Source: an uncultured Zoogloea sp.
Lineage (GTDB): Bacteria; Pseudomonadota; Gammaproteobacteria; Burkholderiales; Rhodocyclaceae
Direction of reading: 5' to 3'
Length of the DNA: 8,088 nt
Assembly: GCA_937967645.1 (NCBI GenBank)
Contig: CALBTT010000133.1
Coordinates: 1 to 8,088, forward strand
This document shows, in pieces, positions 4,521-8,088 of the stretch; position 1 is the first letter of the stretch, and each line of letters opens with the position of its first letter. The position numbers were made by a program, and so were the translations under genes. Under the pieces are notes generated by a model, which ran no database searches, was not told where the DNA came from, and worked only from the letters and a program-made list of their open reading frames with translations.

Positions 4521-7500
4521 ATGAATATCTCGAAGTTCTTCATCGACCGCCCCATCTTTGCCGGGGTGCTGTCGGTCCTCATCCTGCTGGCCGGCCTGCT
4601 GTCGGTGTTCAAGCTGCCCATCGCCGAGTACCCGGAGGTAGTGCCGCCCTCGGTGGTGGTGCGCGCCCAGTTTCCCGGCGCCAACCCCAAGGTGATCGCC
4701 GAGACCGTCGCCGCACCGCTGGAAGAGAGCATCAACGGCGTGGAAAGCATGCTGTACATGCAGTCCCAGGCCAACAGCGACGGCAACCTGACCCTGACCG
4801 TGCACTTCCAGCTGGGCGTCGATCCCGACAAGGCCCAGCAACTGGTGCAGAACCGGGTCTCCCAGGCCCTGCCGCGCCTGCCGGAAGACGTGCAGCGGCT
4901 GGGGGTGACCACCGCCAAGAGCACCCCCACCATCACCATGGTGGTGCACCTGACCTCGCCGGACGACCGCTATGACATGACCTACCTGCGCAACTACGCG
5001 GTCCTCAACGTCAAGGACCGCCTGGCGCGCATCCAGGGCGTGGGCGAAGTCGGGCTGTTCGGCTCGGGCAACTACGCCATGCGGGTATGGCTCGATCCCG
5101 GCAAGGTGGCCGAGCGCGGGCTCACCGCCAGCGACGTGGTGCAGGCCATCCGCGAACAGAACGTGCAGGTGGCGGCCGGCGTGATCGGTGCGCCCCCCGG
5201 GGATGGCCGCACGCCCCTGCAGCTGAACGTGAATGCCCAGGGCCGCCTCAAGGACGAGGCGGAGTTCGCCCGCATCATCCTGAAGACCGCCCCCGACGGC
5301 GGCGTCACCCGTCTGGGCGATGTGGCGCGCATCGAGCTGGCCGCCGCCGAGTACGGCCTGCGCGCCCTGCTCGACAACAAGCCGGCGGTGGCCATCCCGA
5401 TCTTCCAGACGCCGGGCGCCAACGCCCTCGACATCTCGGCCCAGGTCCGCGAGACGATGGCCGAGCTGTCCAAGGACTTCCCGCCCTCGGTGCAGTACAG
5501 CATCGTCTACGACCCCACCCAATTCGTGCGGGCCAGCATCAAGGCGGTCATCACCACCCTGCTGGAGGCCATCGCCCTGGTGGTGCTGGTGGTGATCGTC
5601 TTCCTGCAGACCTGGCGCGCCTCGATCATTCCGCTGCTGGCGGTGCCGGTGTCGATCATCGGCACCTTCTCGCTGATGCTGGGCTTCGGTTACTCCATCA
5701 ACGCCCTGTCCCTGTTCGGCATGGTGCTGGCCATCGGCATCGTGGTGGATGACGCGATCGTCGTGGTGGAGAACGTGGAGCGCAACATCGAGGCCGGCCT
5801 GACGCCCCGGGAGGCCACCTACCGGGCCATGCGCGAGGTGTCCGGGCCGATCATCGCCATCGCCCTGACCCTGGTGGCGGTGTTCGTCCCCCTGGCCTTC
5901 ATGACCGGCCTCACCGGCCAGTTCTACAAGCAGTTCGCCATGACCATCGCCATTTCGACGGTGATCTCGGCCTTCAACTCCCTGACCCTGTCGCCGGCCC
6001 TGGCCGCGCTCCTGCTCAAGGGCCACGACACGCCCCCCGACTGGCTCACGGTGCAGATGCAGCGCTGGTTCGGCGGCTTCTTCGCGCACTTCAACCGCTT
6101 CTTCAAGCGCAGCAGCGAACGCTATGGTCGCGGCGTCACCGGCGTGATCCAGCGCAAGGCCTCGGCCATGGGCGTGTACGCCGTGCTGCTCGGCCTGACC
6201 GTGGGCATCTCCTACCTGGTGCCCGGCGGCTTCGTGCCGGCCCAGGACAAGCAATACCTGGTGAGCTTCACCCAGCTACCGGCCGGCGCGTCCCTGGACC
6301 GCACCGAGGCCGTCATCCGGCGCATGGGCGAGATCGCCCTGCAGCACCCCGGCGTGGAGAGCGCGGTGGCCTTCCCCGGGCTCTCCATCAACGGCTTCAC
6401 CAACAGCTCCAGCGCCGGCATCGTCTTCGTGAGCCTCAAGCCCTTTGCCGAGCGCAAGTCGGCGGAGCTGTCGGCGGGGGCCATCGCTGGGGCCCTCAAC
6501 CAGCAGTACGCAGCCATCCAGGAAGCCTTCATCGCGGTCTTCCCGCCCCCGCCGGTGATGGGCCTGGGCACGGTGGGCGGCTTCAAGATGCAGATCGAGG
6601 ACCGGGGCAGCCTGGGCTACGCGGAGCTGGACAGCGCCGCCAAGGCCTTCATGGCGGCCGCCGCCAAGGCACCGGAGCTGGGCCCGATGTTCTCCAGCTA
6701 CCAGATCAACGTGCCCCAGCTGGACGTGGATCTGGACCGCACCAAGGCCAAGCAGCAGGGCGTGGCGATCACCGACGTGTTCGACACCCTGCAGATCTAC
6801 CTGGGCTCGCTCTATGTGAATGACTTCAACCGCTTCGGTCGGGTGTACCAGGTGCGTGCCCAGGCGGACGCCGGCTTCCGCGCCCAGCCGGAGGACATCG
6901 GCCGCCTCAAGACCCGCAACGCCAACGGCGAGATGGTGCCCCTGTCGTCCCTGCTGCGGGTCACGCCGACCTACGGTCCCGAGATGGTGGTGCGCTACAA
7001 CGGCTTCACCGCCGCCGACATCAACGGAGGGCCGGCCCCCGGCTTCTCCTCGGCCCAGGCCGAGGCCGCCGCCGAGCGCATCGCCGCCGAGACCCTGCCC
7101 CGCGGCGTGAAGTTCGAATGGACCGACCTCACCTACCAGAAGATCCTGGCCGGCAACGCCGGCGTGTGGGTCTTCCCGATCAGCGTGCTGCTGGTCTTCC
7201 TGGTGCTGGCGGCCCAGTACGAGAGCCTGACCCTGCCCCTGGCGGTGATCCTGATCGTGCCCATGAGCATCCTGGCGGCCCTCACCGGCGTGTGGCTCAC
7301 CGGCGGCGACAACAACATCTTCACCCAGATCGGCCTGATGGTCCTGGTCGGGCTGGCCTGCAAGAACGCCATTCTGATCGTCGAGTTCGCCCGCGAGCTG
7401 GAGCTGCAGGGCCACACCCCGCGGCAGGCCGCCATCGACGCCAGCCGGCTGCGCCTGCGCCCCATCCTGATGACCTCCATCGCCTTCATCATGGGCGTGG

Positions 7501-7712
7501 TGCCCCTGGTCACCTCGACCGGGGCCGGTGCCGAGATGCGCCACGCCATGGGCATCGCGGTGTTCTTCGGGATGATCGGGGTGACCCTGTTCGGGCTCTT
7601 CCTCACCCCGGTGTTCTACGTGCTGCTGCGCACCCTCGACAAACGCCACCCCCTGCACTCGGCGGCCCCCCACGAGGCACCGCTGGTGACGGCCCCGGTG
7701 GGCCAGGAGTAA
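4521..7712 (+). CDS. mexF: RND multidrug efflux permease, HAE1 family, MexF type
   Basis: A 1063-residue inner-membrane, proton-driven pump of the usual full length. It begins with the family signature MNISKFFIDRPIFAGVLSV (TM1), followed by the first periplasmic loop (EYPEVVPPSVVVRAQFPGAN, LEESINGVE). TM4 carries GIVVDDAIVVVENVER with Asp410-Asp411, equivalent to the AcrB proton-relay Asp407-Asp408. Lys948 (GLACKNAILIVEF), Arg978 and Thr985 (RLRLRPILMTS) match AcrB Lys940, Arg971 and Thr978, so the relay is complete. The second periplasmic loop contains AFPGLSINGFTNSSSAG (about 617-633) at the AcrB switch-loop position, and FPPPPVMGLGTVGGF. Long stretches agree with remembered P. aeruginosa MexF, placing it in the MexF/BpeF/CeoB branch rather than AcrB/MexB. 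The ATG has GGAAAG upstream. It works as a trimer taking substrates from the periplasm or membrane. MexF relatives export chloramphenicol, quinolones, trimethoprim and quorum-sensing precursors; which apply here is unknown. Confidence 0.97.
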   Translation: MNISKFFIDRPIFAGVLSVLILLAGLLSVFKLPIAEYPEVVPPSVVVRAQFPGANPKVIAETVAAPLEESINGVESMLYMQSQANSDGNLTLTVHFQLGVDPDKAQQLVQNRVSQALPRLPEDVQRLGVTTAKSTPTITMVVHLTSPDDRYDMTYLRNYAVLNVKDRLARIQGVGEVGLFGSGNYAMRVWLDPGKVAERGLTASDVVQAIREQNVQVAAGVIGAPPGDGRTPLQLNVNAQGRLKDEAEFARIILKTAPDGGVTRLGDVARIELAAAEYGLRALLDNKPAVAIPIFQTPGANALDISAQVRETMAELSKDFPPSVQYSIVYDPTQFVRASIKAVITTLLEAIALVVLVVIVFLQTWRASIIPLLAVPVSIIGTFSLMLGFGYSINALSLFGMVLAIGIVVDDAIVVVENVERNIEAGLTPREATYRAMREVSGPIIAIALTLVAVFVPLAFMTGLTGQFYKQFAMTIAISTVISAFNSLTLSPALAALLLKGHDTPPDWLTVQMQRWFGGFFAHFNRFFKRSSERYGRGVTGVIQRKASAMGVYAVLLGLTVGISYLVPGGFVPAQDKQYLVSFTQLPAGASLDRTEAVIRRMGEIALQHPGVESAVAFPGLSINGFTNSSSAGIVFVSLKPFAERKSAELSAGAIAGALNQQYAAIQEAFIAVFPPPPVMGLGTVGGFKMQIEDRGSLGYAELDSAAKAFMAAAAKAPELGPMFSSYQINVPQLDVDLDRTKAKQQGVAITDVFDTLQIYLGSLYVNDFNRFGRVYQVRAQADAGFRAQPEDIGRLKTRNANGEMVPLSSLLRVTPTYGPEMVVRYNGFTAADINGGPAPGFSSAQAEAAAERIAAETLPRGVKFEWTDLTYQKILAGNAGVWVFPISVLLVFLVLAAQYESLTLPLAVILIVPMSILAALTGVWLTGGDNNIFTQIGLMVLVGLACKNAILIVEFARELELQGHTPRQAAIDASRLRLRPILMTSIAFIMGVVPLVTSTGAGAEMRHAMGIAVFFGMIGVTLFGLFLTPVFYVLLRTLDKRHPLHSAAPHEAPLVTAPVGQE

Positions 7713-7716
7713 GACC

Positions 7717-8088
7717 ATGCACAACTCACGCCTCTCTCCCCTGCCCCGCCGCGCCATCGGCCTGCTGGCCAGCCTGCTGTTCCTGGCCGGCTGCGCGGCG
7801 GCCCCCATCTACCAGAAGCCGGCCGTCGCCACGCCGGAAGCCTTCAAGGAAGCGCCCACCAGCGACGCCGCCTGGAAGGCCGCCGAACCCGCCGACCAGC
7901 TCCCCCGCGGCAACTGGTGGTCGGTATTCGGCGATCCGCAGCTGGACCGCCTCGAGCATCAAGCGGTGGAGGCCAACCCGACCCTGCTGGCCGCCGCCGC
8001 CCGCCTCGGCCAGGCCCGAGCCCTCGAACAGTCGGCCCACGCCGCCCGCCTGCCGCAGGTGGGCATCGGCTTCGGCCGATCGGAAGGG
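7717..8088 (+). CDS. Outer-membrane efflux lipoprotein (NodT/OprN family), 3'-truncated by window edge
   Basis: The first 124 codons of the channel component. An N-terminal lipoprotein signal ends in the lipobox LAGC with Cys26 as the lipidation site. After it come the family's early motifs: a 'PIYQKPAVATPEAF' segment, then LPRGNWWSVFGDPQLDRLEH and EANPTLLAAAARLGQARALE, which form the start of the first coiled-coil hairpin of the TolC-like barrel. A full protein would be about 470-500 residues, so roughly three quarters lies beyond the window. The start ATG is 4 nt after the pump stop, and its AGGAG (7705-7709) lies inside the end of the pump gene, which suggests translational coupling. Completing an adaptor-pump-channel operon, it should form the exit duct through the outer membrane, as OprN does for MexEF. 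Start and family are clear; exact subgroup is not. Confidence 0.93.
   Translation, partial: MHNSRLSPLPRRAIGLLASLLFLAGCAAAPIYQKPAVATPEAFKEAPTSDAAWKAAEPADQLPRGNWWSVFGDPQLDRLEHQAVEANPTLLAAAARLGQARALEQSAHAARLPQVGIGFGRSEG

Noticed and set aside
3309..6254. A 981-codon open frame on the minus strand opposite the adaptor and pump genes
   Set aside because: Its product is His/Gln/Gly/Asp-rich with no recognisable domain, while the plus strand encodes two complete, strongly conserved proteins. Long antisense frames are expected in GC-rich coding DNA.
6276..7808. A 510-codon minus-strand open frame opposite the end of the pump gene
   Set aside because: Same low-complexity His/Gln/Gly composition; it is a shadow of mexF and the start of the channel gene.

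Overview
The window is compact, GC-rich DNA (coding third positions mostly G or C) that reads like a Betaproteobacterium, possibly a Rhodocyclales/Azoarcus-Thauera type. That placement is inferred from the style of the proteins (an RhlE-like helicase tail, a flavocytochrome c pair, a MexEF-type pump) and not from a marker gene. No rRNA, tRNA, CRISPR array, insertion sequence or phage gene is visible.

Layout, left to right. (1) Positions 2-277 hold the 3' end of a plus-strand gene whose tail looks like a DEAD-box RNA helicase of the RhlE type. It is followed by a perfect 12-bp hairpin at 301-328 that probably ends its transcript. (2) On the minus strand, 1968 down to 363, lies a two-gene sulfide-oxidation operon: a small mono-haem cytochrome c (fccA-like), then the flavoprotein of flavocytochrome c sulfide dehydrogenase (fccB/soxF). 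The flavoprotein keeps all three hallmark cysteines. (3) A minus-strand LysR-family regulator occupies 2085-3101. (4) An AT-rich divergent control region at 3102-3263 separates the regulator from (5) a plus-strand tripartite RND efflux operon: MexE-type periplasmic adaptor (3264-4499), MexF-type inner-membrane pump (4521-7712) and the start of a NodT/OprN-type outer-membrane lipoprotein channel (7717 to the window edge).

How the parts work together. The cytochrome is predicted to be exported by Sec and the flavoprotein by Tat. In the periplasm they would oxidise sulfide to sulfur or polysulfide and pass electrons to the haem. The adaptor, pump and channel form a drug/metabolite exporter across both membranes. 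The divergent LysR protein is its most likely regulator, by analogy with MexT and mexEF-oprN. It could instead, or also, act on the co-directional fcc genes 116 bp downstream.

Nothing here amounts to a clearly new system; most of the window is recognisable housekeeping-accessory content. The points most worth a second look are the control DNA between lysR and the pump (overlapping dyads, TTGACT repeats and a G-free CA-rich leader), the direct repeat in front of fccA, a possible lipid anchor on a Tat-exported flavoprotein, and a cysteine-rich LysR placed between a sulfide oxidase and an efflux pump.
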